DNA from: Jatrophihabitans sp.
GTDB lineage: Bacteria > Actinomycetota > Actinomycetes > Mycobacteriales > Jatrophihabitantaceae
Direction: 5' to 3'
NCBI GenBank assembly: GCA_025966255.1
Contig: JAOPVG010000437.1
Span: 1-12,842 of the forward strand
Length of the DNA: 12,842 bases
Shown: piece by piece, positions 1 through 5,152 of the stretch
How the letters are laid out: every line of letters begins with the position of its first letter
Position numbering within the stretch: the stretch's first letter is position 1
Program-made: the position numbers and the translations under genes
Notes under the pieces: generated by a model
Databases searched by the model: none
Told to the model about the DNA's origin: nothing
The model's input: only the letters and a program-made list of their open reading frames with translations

Positions 1-69
1 GTGCTCAGCGACCTGGTGCAACGCGTGCACGGCGGTAGCTGGGACGTCGACCCGCCGATCGACACCTGA
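1..69 (+). CDS. C-terminal end of an unidentified protein (partial)
   Basis: Frame 1 is open from the window edge and ends at TGA 67-69, giving the 22-residue tail VLSDLVQRVHGGSWDVDPPI followed by DT. I do not recognise the family. The first codon is GTG, but 22 codons is too short to argue for a complete gene, so I read this as the 3' end of a gene starting upstream. The stop codon lies in the loop of a 12-bp hairpin, which supports this being a true gene end rather than a chance frame. Nothing can be said about function. Confidence 0.45.
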   Translation: MLSDLVQRVHGGSWDVDPPIDT

Positions 70-81
70 GTCGGTCGGCGG
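52..81 (+). terminator. Hairpin overlapping the upstream gene's stop codon
   Basis: Positions 52-63 (CCGCCGATCGAC) pair with 70-81 (GTCGGTCGGCGG) over 12 bp with one G-U wobble (59/74). The loop ACCTGA (64-69) contains the TGA stop. No T-run follows, so this is not a canonical intrinsic terminator. Short-tailed or tail-less hairpins are common at actinobacterial gene ends. Termination or 3'-end protection is inferred; the hairpin itself is visible. Confidence 0.45.
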
Positions 82-401
82 TGGCCGGATCGTGCGGCTG
101 GCCATCACTGTGCGTGACACCAGTCGCCCTCCGACGCCCGGATCGACGAGCGGCGGTGCCGGGACCGCCTTGGCATTACGTCGATGAGCGCGGCGTATTC
201 AGAAAACTCTGGCCCGATTGGAGGCTTTTGCGAAGTGTGAAAAGGACATATGCAACACCTCACACAACTTGCAGGGGTGAGATCGGATTTTAACCTTGAC
301 CTAACACGGATCATCAGGCAACGTAGTCGACGTCAGAGGCGAACCACCGAGAAACACCAGGTCGGGACGGCTCGGACACAGCAGCAAAATCGGCTCCGGT
401 G

Positions 402-526
402 CGGTGAGACCCCCCGCTTTTCGCAACGGACCGATTTGGTTTCGGAGTTCGATCCGGTGAACCCCCCGCTCACCGGTATGAATGACGATGCCAATGGAAA
501 CCCCCGGTGAATCCCCCGCTCACCGG
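402..526 (+). repeat. Degenerate repeat of a CCGGTGA/TCACCGG hairpin unit
   Basis: Two clear copies of a 23-bp unit occur at 454-476 and 504-526. Each is CCGGTGA, a 9-nt loop (ACCCCCCGC or ATCCCCCGC), then TCACCGG, so each can fold into a 7-bp stem. The copies start exactly 50 bp apart and differ at one base in the loop. A third, broken copy near 402-419 keeps CGGTGA and ACCCCCCGCT with one inserted base but has lost the closing arm. The second copy forms the inner part of the longer hairpin at 496-534. Function is unknown. Confidence 0.6.
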
Positions 527-534
527 GGGTTTCC
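496..534. terminator. Strong 15-bp hairpin, candidate terminator of the minus-strand small gene
   Basis: Positions 496-510 (GGAAACCCCCGGTGA) are perfectly complementary to 520-534, with the 9-nt loop ATCCCCCGC between them. It lies 76 nt beyond the stop of the minus-strand gene at 610-900, where a terminator is expected. It could also stop plus-strand reading from the upstream gene. On each strand the T-run lies inside the stem (GTTTCC) rather than after it, so it is an atypical intrinsic terminator. Confidence 0.5.
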
Positions 535-609
535 GCTGTCCGGGCCCGGTCAGCGCAGCGCGGACAGCCCACGCTCGGCCAGCCAGCGGCCCGTCATCGG
601 ATCAGTTGG

Positions 610-900
610 TCAGCGCGGCTGACGCCCGCGGCGCTTCGCCGCTCGGATCGCGGCCGGGCTCGGTTTCGGCTTGTCGGGGTCGGCCGGGCGATCGGCGGCG
701 GCACCGGCGCCGGCCGGCTCGGAGTCGTCGTCCTCGGACGCGACGGCGCGGCGGATCGTCACCTTGCCCGACTCGAAGTCGACGCGCTTGCCGCCGGAGT
801 TGTCACCGACTTCTTCGCGGGTCGACTGCAGACGGTTCTTCTCGTCATCCATATGCCGCTTGGCTGGATTGAAGAGGGTGTCCAAACCCCACTGCGTCAT
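610..900 (-). CDS. Small conserved actinobacterial protein, DUF6191-like
   Basis: The product has 96 residues. The first half has a conserved-looking pattern: LFNPAKRHMDDEKNRLQSTR (9-28), then EEVGDNSGG and the segment DFESGKVTIRR (41-51). From memory this resembles short actinobacterial proteins of the DUF6191 type; function is unknown. The second half is disordered: acidic (SEDDDSEP), then Ala/Pro/Lys-rich, ending in the strongly basic AAKRRGRQPR. There is no signal peptide or membrane segment. ATG 898-900 follows a -10-like TAACCT with a 6-nt gap, suggesting a leaderless mRNA. The gene is divergent from msrA. An inverted repeat GTCAGC-GCG-GCTGAC (609-623) covers the stop. Beyond the TGA the same frame stays open for 19 codons to another TGA at 550-552. 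Confidence 0.78.
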   Translation of the reverse strand: MTQWGLDTLFNPAKRHMDDEKNRLQSTREEVGDNSGGKRVDFESGKVTIRRAVASEDDDSEPAGAGAAADRPADPDKPKPSPAAIRAAKRRGRQPR

Positions 901-1011
901 GACTCCAGGTTACGTCCTGGGGTCCATTGCGGCGCCAATCCGGATTACGGCCCGCGAACGTCACTGCGCATGACGTGGCGCGGGCGGTGGCCCGCTCCTA
1001 CTCTCGAAGAC
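901..1011. promoter_or_regulatory. Divergent promoter region of the DUF6191-like gene and msrA
   Basis: For the minus gene, TAACCT (complement of 907-912) ends 6 nt before ATG 900. For msrA, TACTCT at 999-1004 ends 7 nt before ATG 1012. Both fit the actinobacterial TANNNT -10 placed so that transcription starts at the start codon. No good -35 is seen for either. A dyad CCAGG (905-909) - N6 - CCTGG (916-920), extendable to 902-923 with one mismatched pair, overlaps the minus-gene -10 and is a candidate operator. The promoter calls are inferred from spacing and sequence only. Confidence 0.4.
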
Positions 1012-1671
1012 ATGGTGTTCTCTCGCCCCAAGACCGAGCTCGTCACTCCGGAACGCGCATTACGTGGACGCGACCACTACGAGTACGCCGTCCCGGACAC
1101 CCACTTCGTCAACGGGCGCCCGATCAAGCCGCCGTTCCCAGAGGGCCTGCAGCAGGCCGTGTTCGGGCTCGGCTGCTTCTGGGGCGCCGAGGAGATCTTC
1201 TGGGGCGAGCCCGGAGTCTGGACCACTGCGGTGGGCTACACCGGCGGGATCACCGCCCATCCGGACTACGAGGAGGTCTGCTCGGGTCTGACTGGTCACA
1301 CCGAGGCCGCCCTGGTCGTGTTCGACCCGGAGAAGACGACCTACGCCGCGATCGTCGCCAAGTTCTTCGAGGTCCACGACCCGACCCAGGGCATGCGCCA
1401 GGGCAATGACGTCGGCACCCAGTACCGCTCGGGCATCTATTACTTCGACGAAGAGCAGCGCGCCACCGCCGAGAAGGCCAAAGCCCTGTTCAGCGAGACA
1501 CTCGAGGGCCTGGGCTACGGAAAGGTGACCACCGAGATCGCGCCGATCGGCGAGTTCTTCTATGCCGAGGGTTACCACCAGCAGTACCTCGCCAAGAACC
1601 CGAACGGCTACCGGTGCCACAGCACGACCGGAGTGACCTTCCCCCTGGCCCGCCTGGAGATTGCGTCCTAG
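1012..1671 (+). CDS. msrA: Peptide-methionine (S)-S-oxide reductase MsrA
   Basis: MsrA reduces the S-epimer of methionine sulfoxide, free or in proteins, to methionine, using a catalytic cysteine later regenerated by thioredoxin or a similar reductant. It is cytoplasmic. The 219-residue product has the catalytic motif GCFWGAEE with Cys55, then VGYTGG (74-79), the YEEVCSGLTGHTEA block (86-99), YRSGIYY (138-144), EFFYAEGYHQQYL (181-193) and a C-terminal GYRCHSTTG whose Cys202 is the likely resolving cysteine. Cys90 lies in the EEVCSG block. Length is typical for the longer actinobacterial form. ATG 1012 is chosen because it begins just before conserved sequence and follows TACTCT by 7 nt; the frame is open further upstream but the extension looks non-coding. 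No msrB is adjacent. It converges on the ABC genes. Confidence 0.95.
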   Translation: MVFSRPKTELVTPERALRGRDHYEYAVPDTHFVNGRPIKPPFPEGLQQAVFGLGCFWGAEEIFWGEPGVWTTAVGYTGGITAHPDYEEVCSGLTGHTEAALVVFDPEKTTYAAIVAKFFEVHDPTQGMRQGNDVGTQYRSGIYYFDEEQRATAEKAKALFSETLEGLGYGKVTTEIAPIGEFFYAEGYHQQYLAKNPNGYRCHSTTGVTFPLARLEIAS

Positions 1672-1675
1672 CGTT

Positions 1676-1689
1676 TCGCGGCGCCGCGA
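1676..1689. terminator. Palindrome between convergent msrA and the ABC permease
   Basis: TCGCGGCGCCGCGA is a perfect 14-bp palindrome starting 5 nt after the msrA stop. As RNA it can form TCGCG/CGCGA around GCGC on either strand. A smaller GCAC-CTGC-GTGC hairpin lies just beyond it. The 47-bp space between two convergent genes and the symmetry fit a bidirectional terminator. On the minus strand the sequence continues into AAACG, and there is no T-run after the hairpin on the plus strand, so efficiency is uncertain. Confidence 0.4.
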
Positions 1690-1718
1690 GTCGGCGCGCG
1701 CACCTGCGTGCAGTCAGC

Positions 1719-2516
1719 TCACGGGCTGCGTCTGGGCAGCGTCGCGGCCGCCAGCCCGAGCGCGACCAGCGCGCTACCCGCGAGCACCAGCGCGCCGCGC
1801 ACGTACGTGACGTCCAGCGATGACGAGCCGGCAACCCGCTGCAGCGCCTCGACGGCGTAGGACAGCGGCATGGCGTTGGAGAACCAGCGCAGCCCGTCGG
1901 CCATCTGGGGCCGCGGCTGGAACAGACCGCACACCAGCAGTTGCGGTAGTACGACGACGGGCATGAACTGCACGGCCTGGAACTCGGTGCGGGCGTAGGC
2001 GCTGGCGAACAGCCCCAGCGCCACTCCGAGCAGCGCGTCGAGCAGCGCGACGAGCACCAGCGCCCACGCCGCGCCGGCGAGGTCGAGGCCGAGCCAGCCG
2101 GACACCGCAACCGCGAGCGCCACCTGAACCACCGCCACCACCGAGAACGCGAGGGCGTAGCCGACCAGCAGATCGAGCTTGGCCATCGGCGTCGTCAGCA
2201 GACGTTCCAGGGTCCCCGACGACCGTTCGCGCAGCGTGGTGATCGAGGTGACCAGGAACATCAGCAGGAAGGGAAAGAAACCGAGCAACGCGGGCGCGAC
2301 CCGGCTGAACATCGCCGCGGAGTTGAAGACGTAGCGCAGCATCACCATGAGCACCGACGGCACGAGCACCATCAGGGCGATCGTGCGCGGGTCGTGCCGG
2401 AGTTGGGTCAGGACGCGCTTCGCGGTCGCGAACGTCATCGCGGCGGTCAGGTGCCCCTCCTTCGTCGGGCGCTGACCAGGTGCTGAGCTTGATGATGACC
2501 GCGCCAGGTCGGTCAT
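1719..2516 (-). CDS. ABC-2 type transporter, permease subunit
   Basis: This is the membrane half of an ABC exporter, partnered with the ATPase encoded immediately upstream. The substrate (drug, lipid or antibiotic) cannot be told from sequence. The 265-residue product has a hydrophilic Ser-rich N-terminus and about six hydrophobic segments (roughly 46-62, 75-95, 118-140, 148-172, 184-200, 240-262). Between the second and third lies SSGTLERLLTTPMAKLDLLV (99-118), the conserved cytoplasmic coupling segment of ABC-2 permeases of the DrrB type. ATG 2514-2516 is chosen because it overlaps the ATPase stop as ATGA and has GGAGG at 2525-2521, 4 nt away. Met27 is a less likely alternative start. Translational coupling with the ATPase is expected. 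Confidence 0.9.
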   Translation of the reverse strand: MTDLARSSSSSAPGQRPTKEGHLTAAMTFATAKRVLTQLRHDPRTIALMVLVPSVLMVMLRYVFNSAAMFSRVAPALLGFFPFLLMFLVTSITTLRERSSGTLERLLTTPMAKLDLLVGYALAFSVVAVVQVALAVAVSGWLGLDLAGAAWALVLVALLDALLGVALGLFASAYARTEFQAVQFMPVVVLPQLLVCGLFQPRPQMADGLRWFSNAMPLSYAVEALQRVAGSSSLDVTYVRGALVLAGSALVALGLAAATLPRRSP

Positions 2517-3226
2517 GCTGCCTCCGCGATCAGGCGCAGGAACGCGCGGTCCATGGTGTTGGTGCCGGTGCGTTCCATGAGGGCGTGCGGCGAGTCCTGG
2601 GTGAGCACCCGGCCCTCGCGCATGAGGATCAGTTCGTCGCAGCGCTCGGCCTCGTCCATCACGTGGCTCGACACGAGGAGCGTCAACCCGCTGTCGGTCA
2701 GCCGGCTGAACAGAGCCCACAGGTTCTCGCGCAGGACCGGGTCCAGGCCCACCGTCGGCTCGTCGAGGATCAGCAGTTTGGGCGTGCCGAGCAGCGCGAC
2801 GGCCAGGCTGACCCGGGACCGCTGCCCGCCCGACAACTGTCCGGCCAGCCGGTCGGTGAACTTCCGGAGATCCACTTCGTCGATCACGCGCTCGACATCT
2901 TTCGGCGGCGCGCCGAGCGCCGCGGCGAAGTACCTGACGTTCTGGGTGACGGTCAAGTCGTCATAGACCGAGGCCTTCTGGGAGCCGTACGCGACCTCAC
3001 GGCGCAGCGATGGGTGGCCCGCGGGCCGCCCGAGCACAATCACGCTGCCCGACGCGACTATCTGGGTGCCGACGATCGCCCGCATCAGCGTGGTCTTGCC
3101 GCAACCGCTCGGGCCGAGCAGACCGGTGACGGTGCCCGGCCTCACGTCGACGTCGATACCGGCCAATACCGTCGTCCCGCCGCGCACCACGGTGAGATCT
3201 CGGCCCGTCACGGATGAATTAACCAT
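2513..3226 (-). CDS. ABC transporter ATP-binding protein (DrrA/CcmA-like exporter class)
   Basis: This cytoplasmic ATPase drives the adjacent ABC-2 permease. The 237-residue product contains every nucleotide-binding motif: Walker A GPSGCGKTT (38-46), Q-loop Gln83 in YGSQKASVYDDLT, signature LSGGQ (131-135), Walker B LLILDE (151-156, catalytic Glu156), D-loop VGLDP (159-163) and switch His188 in SSHVMDEAE. The C-terminal NTMDRAFLRLIAEAA resembles the short tail of exporter ATPases of this class. The frame is open upstream to 3319, but ATG 3226 fits best: a TTGACA/TACATT promoter puts the transcription start on this codon, and the upstream extension would overlap the divergent tetR. The gene overlaps the permease by 4 nt. 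Confidence 0.93.
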   Translation of the reverse strand: MVNSSVTGRDLTVVRGGTTVLAGIDVDVRPGTVTGLLGPSGCGKTTLMRAIVGTQIVASGSVIVLGRPAGHPSLRREVAYGSQKASVYDDLTVTQNVRYFAAALGAPPKDVERVIDEVDLRKFTDRLAGQLSGGQRSRVSLAVALLGTPKLLILDEPTVGLDPVLRENLWALFSRLTDSGLTLLVSSHVMDEAERCDELILMREGRVLTQDSPHALMERTGTNTMDRAFLRLIAEAA

Positions 3227-3261
3227 GCGATTAAATGTAGGCTGCAGGAAGCGGTTGTCAA
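3219..3261 (-). promoter_or_regulatory. Leaderless sigma70-type promoter of the ABC operon with overlapping TTAA-N8-TTAA dyad
   Basis: Read on the minus strand, -35 TTGACA (3261-3256) and -10 TACATT (3239-3234) are 16 nt apart, and the A of ATG 3226 is the eighth base after the -10. This is the best-matching promoter in the window and implies a leaderless mRNA. The dyad TTAA (3219-3222) - N8 - TTAA (3231-3234) spans the start codon and touches the -10. The same bases also read as a direct repeat ATTAA at a 12-nt step. A TetR binding here would block the promoter. The operator role is inferred. Confidence 0.7.
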
Positions 3262-3282
3262 GGCCCGGACGGAGGTGGCGGC

Positions 3283-3858
3283 ATGGCCCGTGCCGGTCGT
3301 CGGCCCGGCCCCACGACAACCCCCGAGCAGATCCTGGAGGCGGCCCGCACGCTGTTCGCCGAGCGCGGCTATCAGGGCACGAGCATGCGGGCGGTGGCCG
3401 CCGCGGCCGACGTCAACGCGGCACTCGTCCACCACTACTACGGCACCAAGGAGCAACTGTTCGTCGCCGCGCTGCGGATGCCGCTGAACCCGGCCGAGGT
3501 CATCACGACACTGCTCGCCGCCGGGCCCCGCGAGGAGTTCGCGCAGCGGTTCGTCCGGTTCTTCATCCGGGCCTGGCACGAGCCGGCCACCGGCCAGCGC
3601 CTGCAGGCGGTGCTGCGCAGCGCGGTGAGCACCGAGCAGGGTGCGGCCTCGATCCGCACCTTCGCCGAGCAGGTCCTGCTCGAGCGCGTCTCGGGGGCCC
3701 TGGGGGTGTCCAAGCTCCGGGTGGCGACGGCCATGACGCATCTCATCGGGCTCATGCTCGGTTCGACGATCATCGGCATCGAACCGCTCGCGTCGGCCAG
3801 TGAAGATGAATTGGTGGCGCTCGTCGCTCCTGTGATCGCCGGCTATCTGGACCCGTAG
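3283..3858 (+). CDS. TetR-family transcriptional regulator
   Basis: Dimeric DNA-binding repressors of this family release their operator when a ligand binds the C-terminal domain. The 191-residue product has the standard N-terminal helix-turn-helix domain: ILEAARTLFAERGYQGTSMR (17-36), then VAAAADVNAALVHHYYGTKE (38-57) with the recognition helix and the HYY..KEQLF signature. The C-terminal half (about 75-190) is helical and includes the hydrophobic stretch MTHLIGLMLGSTIIGI (151-166), probably ligand pocket or dimer interface. Start ATG 3283 has a strong GGAGGT at 3271-3276, 6 nt away. It is divergent from the ABC exporter across 56 bp, the classic arrangement for a local repressor. Its stop overlaps the putative -10 of the next gene. 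The ligand is unknown. Confidence 0.92.
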   Translation: MARAGRRPGPTTTPEQILEAARTLFAERGYQGTSMRAVAAAADVNAALVHHYYGTKEQLFVAALRMPLNPAEVITTLLAAGPREEFAQRFVRFFIRAWHEPATGQRLQAVLRSAVSTEQGAASIRTFAEQVLLERVSGALGVSKLRVATAMTHLIGLMLGSTIIGIEPLASASEDELVALVAPVIAGYLDP

Positions 3859-3861
3859 GCT
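3856..3861 (+). promoter_or_regulatory. Putative -10 (TAGGCT) of the glycosylase gene
   Basis: TAGGCT fits TANNNT and sits 6 nt before ATG 3868. Its first three bases are the TAG stop of tetR. The glycosylase gene has no Shine-Dalgarno sequence, which favours a leaderless transcript starting here over simple readthrough from tetR. No -35 is recognisable. It may coexist with cotranscription. Confidence 0.35.
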
Positions 3862-3867
3862 GGCTGT

Positions 3868-4743
3868 ATGCCGGAGTTGCCGGAGATCGAGGCGCTGGCG
3901 ACGTTCCTACGAGAGCGCGCCGTCGGGCGATCCGTGGTGCGCGCCGACGTCGCCGCGATCAGTGCCGTGAAGACTTTCGACCCACCGCTCAGCGCCCTCG
4001 GTGGCGCTCTGGTCACCGGGGCGTCTCGATACGGCAAGTTCCTGGACCTCGAGCTGGACGGGCTGCATCTCGTCACGCACCTGTCTCGCGCCGGGTGGCT
4101 GCAGTGGCGCGACTCGCTGCCGCCCGCGCCGCCGCGGCCCGGCGGCAAGGGGCCCATTGCCTTCCGGCTCCACCTTGCTCCCGAGTTCCCCGAGGGACCG
4201 GTCAGCGGCTTCGACCTCACCGAGGCCGGCACCCAGAAACGCCTGGCCGTGTACTTGGTCCGCGACCCGCTCGAAGTACCGGGAATCACCCGCCTGGGCC
4301 CCGACGCGCTGAGCGTCTCGCGCGGGGAACTCGGCACACTGCTCGCCGGGCAGAGCGCGCAGTTGAAGCGCGCGCTCACCAATCAGAGCGTGCTGGCCGG
4401 CATCGGCAATGCCTATTCGGACGAGATCCTGCACACCGCCAAGCTCTCGCCGTTCAAGAATTCGACGAAGCTGAGTGACGACGAACTCGGCCGCCTCCAC
4501 GAGGCGATCGGCGCGGTACTCACCGACGCCGTCGCCCGCTCGGTCGGGCAGAAGGCGGCGACGCTCAAGTCGGAGAAGCGCAGCGGTCTGCGCGTGCACG
4601 CCCGCACGGGGCTGCCGTGTCCGGTGTGTGGGGACACCGTGCGCGAGGTGTCCTTCGCCGACCGCAACTTCCAGTACTGCCCCACGTGCCAGACCGAGGG
4701 TCGCGAGCTCGCCGACCGCCGCCTGTCCAAGTTGATCAAATGA
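3868..4743 (+). CDS. Fpg/Nei-family DNA glycosylase, Fpg2-like
   Basis: Members of this family excise oxidised bases and nick the abasic site in base-excision repair. The 291-residue product starts MPELPEIEA, giving the catalytic Pro (Pro2 counting Met1) and Glu3, and has Lys57 in YGKFL at the catalytic-lysine position. The helix-two-turn-helix region includes GIGNAYSDE (178-186) with conserved Asn181. The C-terminal zinc finger is complete: Cys251, Cys254, Cys271 and Cys274, with Arg266 in FADRNFQYC. The sequence closely resembles, from memory, the mycobacterial second Fpg paralogue (Fpg2). In classical Fpg a Met fills the helix gap in HLGMSG; here the motif reads HLSRAG, so Arg74 replaces it, suggesting altered base recognition. 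It is 9 nt after tetR and 22 nt before the rhodanese gene. Confidence 0.92.
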   Translation: MPELPEIEALATFLRERAVGRSVVRADVAAISAVKTFDPPLSALGGALVTGASRYGKFLDLELDGLHLVTHLSRAGWLQWRDSLPPAPPRPGGKGPIAFRLHLAPEFPEGPVSGFDLTEAGTQKRLAVYLVRDPLEVPGITRLGPDALSVSRGELGTLLAGQSAQLKRALTNQSVLAGIGNAYSDEILHTAKLSPFKNSTKLSDDELGRLHEAIGAVLTDAVARSVGQKAATLKSEKRSGLRVHARTGLPCPVCGDTVREVSFADRNFQYCPTCQTEGRELADRRLSKLIK

Positions 4744-4758
4744 GAGTCTCGTTAGGGT
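4732..4758 (+). promoter_or_regulatory. Putative promoter of the rhodanese gene
   Basis: TAGGGT at 4753-4758 matches the Streptomyces-type TAGRRT -10 and ends 7 nt before ATG 4766, so transcription could start at the A of the start codon. TTGATC at 4732-4737, inside the end of the glycosylase gene, is -35-like but only 15 nt from the -10. The same TTAGGG could act as a weak ribosome-binding site at 4752-4757. The promoter is inferred from sequence alone. Confidence 0.35.
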
Positions 4759-4765
4759 CGATGAA

Positions 4766-5110
4766 ATGATGCCGCACAACGTGCCGACCGTCCGCGTCGA
4801 CGAGCTGCCCGCAGACGCCGTGCTCCTCGATGTCCGGGAGGACGACGAGTGGGCCGCCGGGCGGATCGCGGGCGCCGTCCACATCCCGATGAACCAAGTA
4901 CCGCAGCGGGTGAACCACGAGCCCGATCCGATCACGCCGGACGCCTCGATCGTGGTGCTGTGCAAGGTCGGTGGACGCTCGGCCCAGGTCACCGCCTGGC
5001 TGCGCCAGCAGGGCTACGACGCCGTCAACCTCGAAGGTGGCATGCAGGCCTGGGACGCGGCCGGCAAAGCCATGGAGGCCGACGGCAATGTTCCGCCCCG
5101 CGTCATCTGA
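4766..5110 (+). CDS. Single-domain rhodanese-like protein
   Basis: Rhodanese domains transfer sulfane sulfur through a persulfide on an active-site cysteine. The 114-residue product is one domain: LLDVREDDEWAAGRIAGAVH (20-39) contains the conserved LDVR and GxIxGAxHIP motifs, and VVLCKVGGRSAQ (63-74) is the active-site loop with Cys66 and Arg71. NLEGGMQAW (88-96) is the usual C-terminal motif. All key residues are present, so it should be active, though the acceptor is unknown. No signal peptide is seen, so it is probably cytoplasmic. Two ATGs are adjacent (4766 and 4769); the first fits a TAGGGT -10 by 7 nt. It lies between the glycosylase and the phosphodiesterase genes, possibly an operon. 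Confidence 0.93.
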   Translation: MMPHNVPTVRVDELPADAVLLDVREDDEWAAGRIAGAVHIPMNQVPQRVNHEPDPITPDASIVVLCKVGGRSAQVTAWLRQQGYDAVNLEGGMQAWDAAGKAMEADGNVPPRVI

Positions 5111-5114
5111 ACGT

Positions 5115-5126
5115 AGCGGGCCCGCT
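5115..5126. promoter_or_regulatory. 12-bp perfect palindrome upstream of the phosphodiesterase gene
   Basis: AGCGGGCCCGCT is exactly self-complementary and begins 5 nt after the rhodanese stop. It can act as a protein-binding dyad or as a small hairpin (AGCG/CGCT around GGCC). It is followed by a second weak GCCG-GACC-CGGC stem. In GC-rich DNA such short palindromes can occur by chance. Confidence 0.25.
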
Positions 5127-5152
5127 GAGCCGGACCCGGCAGGATGGTTGCC

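Larger units (their letters stand above)
82..609. other. Long intergenic region without a convincing gene
   Basis: Open frames here are short, rich in Arg, Ser or Pro and match no family I know. Hand counting gives 167 G+C in 300 bases for 181-480 (56%), with 27 of 60 at 241-300, well below the neighbouring genes. Visible elements are an inverted repeat GTGTGA (235-240) / TCACAC (260-265), a -35-like TTGACC at 296-301 without a good -10, three related CGGTGA...CCCCCGCT units (about 402, 454, 504), and the strong hairpin at 496-534. The region could hold an untranslated RNA or be decayed sequence. I see no tRNA or insertion sequence in it. Confidence 0.5.

Noticed and set aside
296..324. Sigma70 promoter TTGACC in the intergenic region
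   Set aside because: At 17-18 nt spacing the -10 would be CAACGT or AACGTA, a poor match, so I mention it but do not annotate it.
250..510. 86-codon frame starting MQHLTQLAG in the intergenic region
   Set aside because: AGGA is only 3 nt from its ATG, the composition is Arg/Gln/Thr-rich, it matches no family I know, and it stops inside the strong hairpin. A small protein cannot be excluded but is not supported.
853..1011. N-terminal extension of MsrA from the upstream in-frame ATG at 853
   Set aside because: The extension overlaps the divergent gene's start, looks like random translation, and ATG 1012 begins close to conserved sequence.
2480..3217. 245-codon plus-strand frame opposite the ABC ATPase
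   Set aside because: The minus strand encodes a complete ABC ATPase with all motifs; the plus frame is its shadow.
5144..5152. ATG 5144 as start of the phosphodiesterase
   Set aside because: The AGGA that would serve as a ribosome site overlaps this ATG, while it is properly spaced for GTG 5153. It differs by only three codons and remains a possible alternative.
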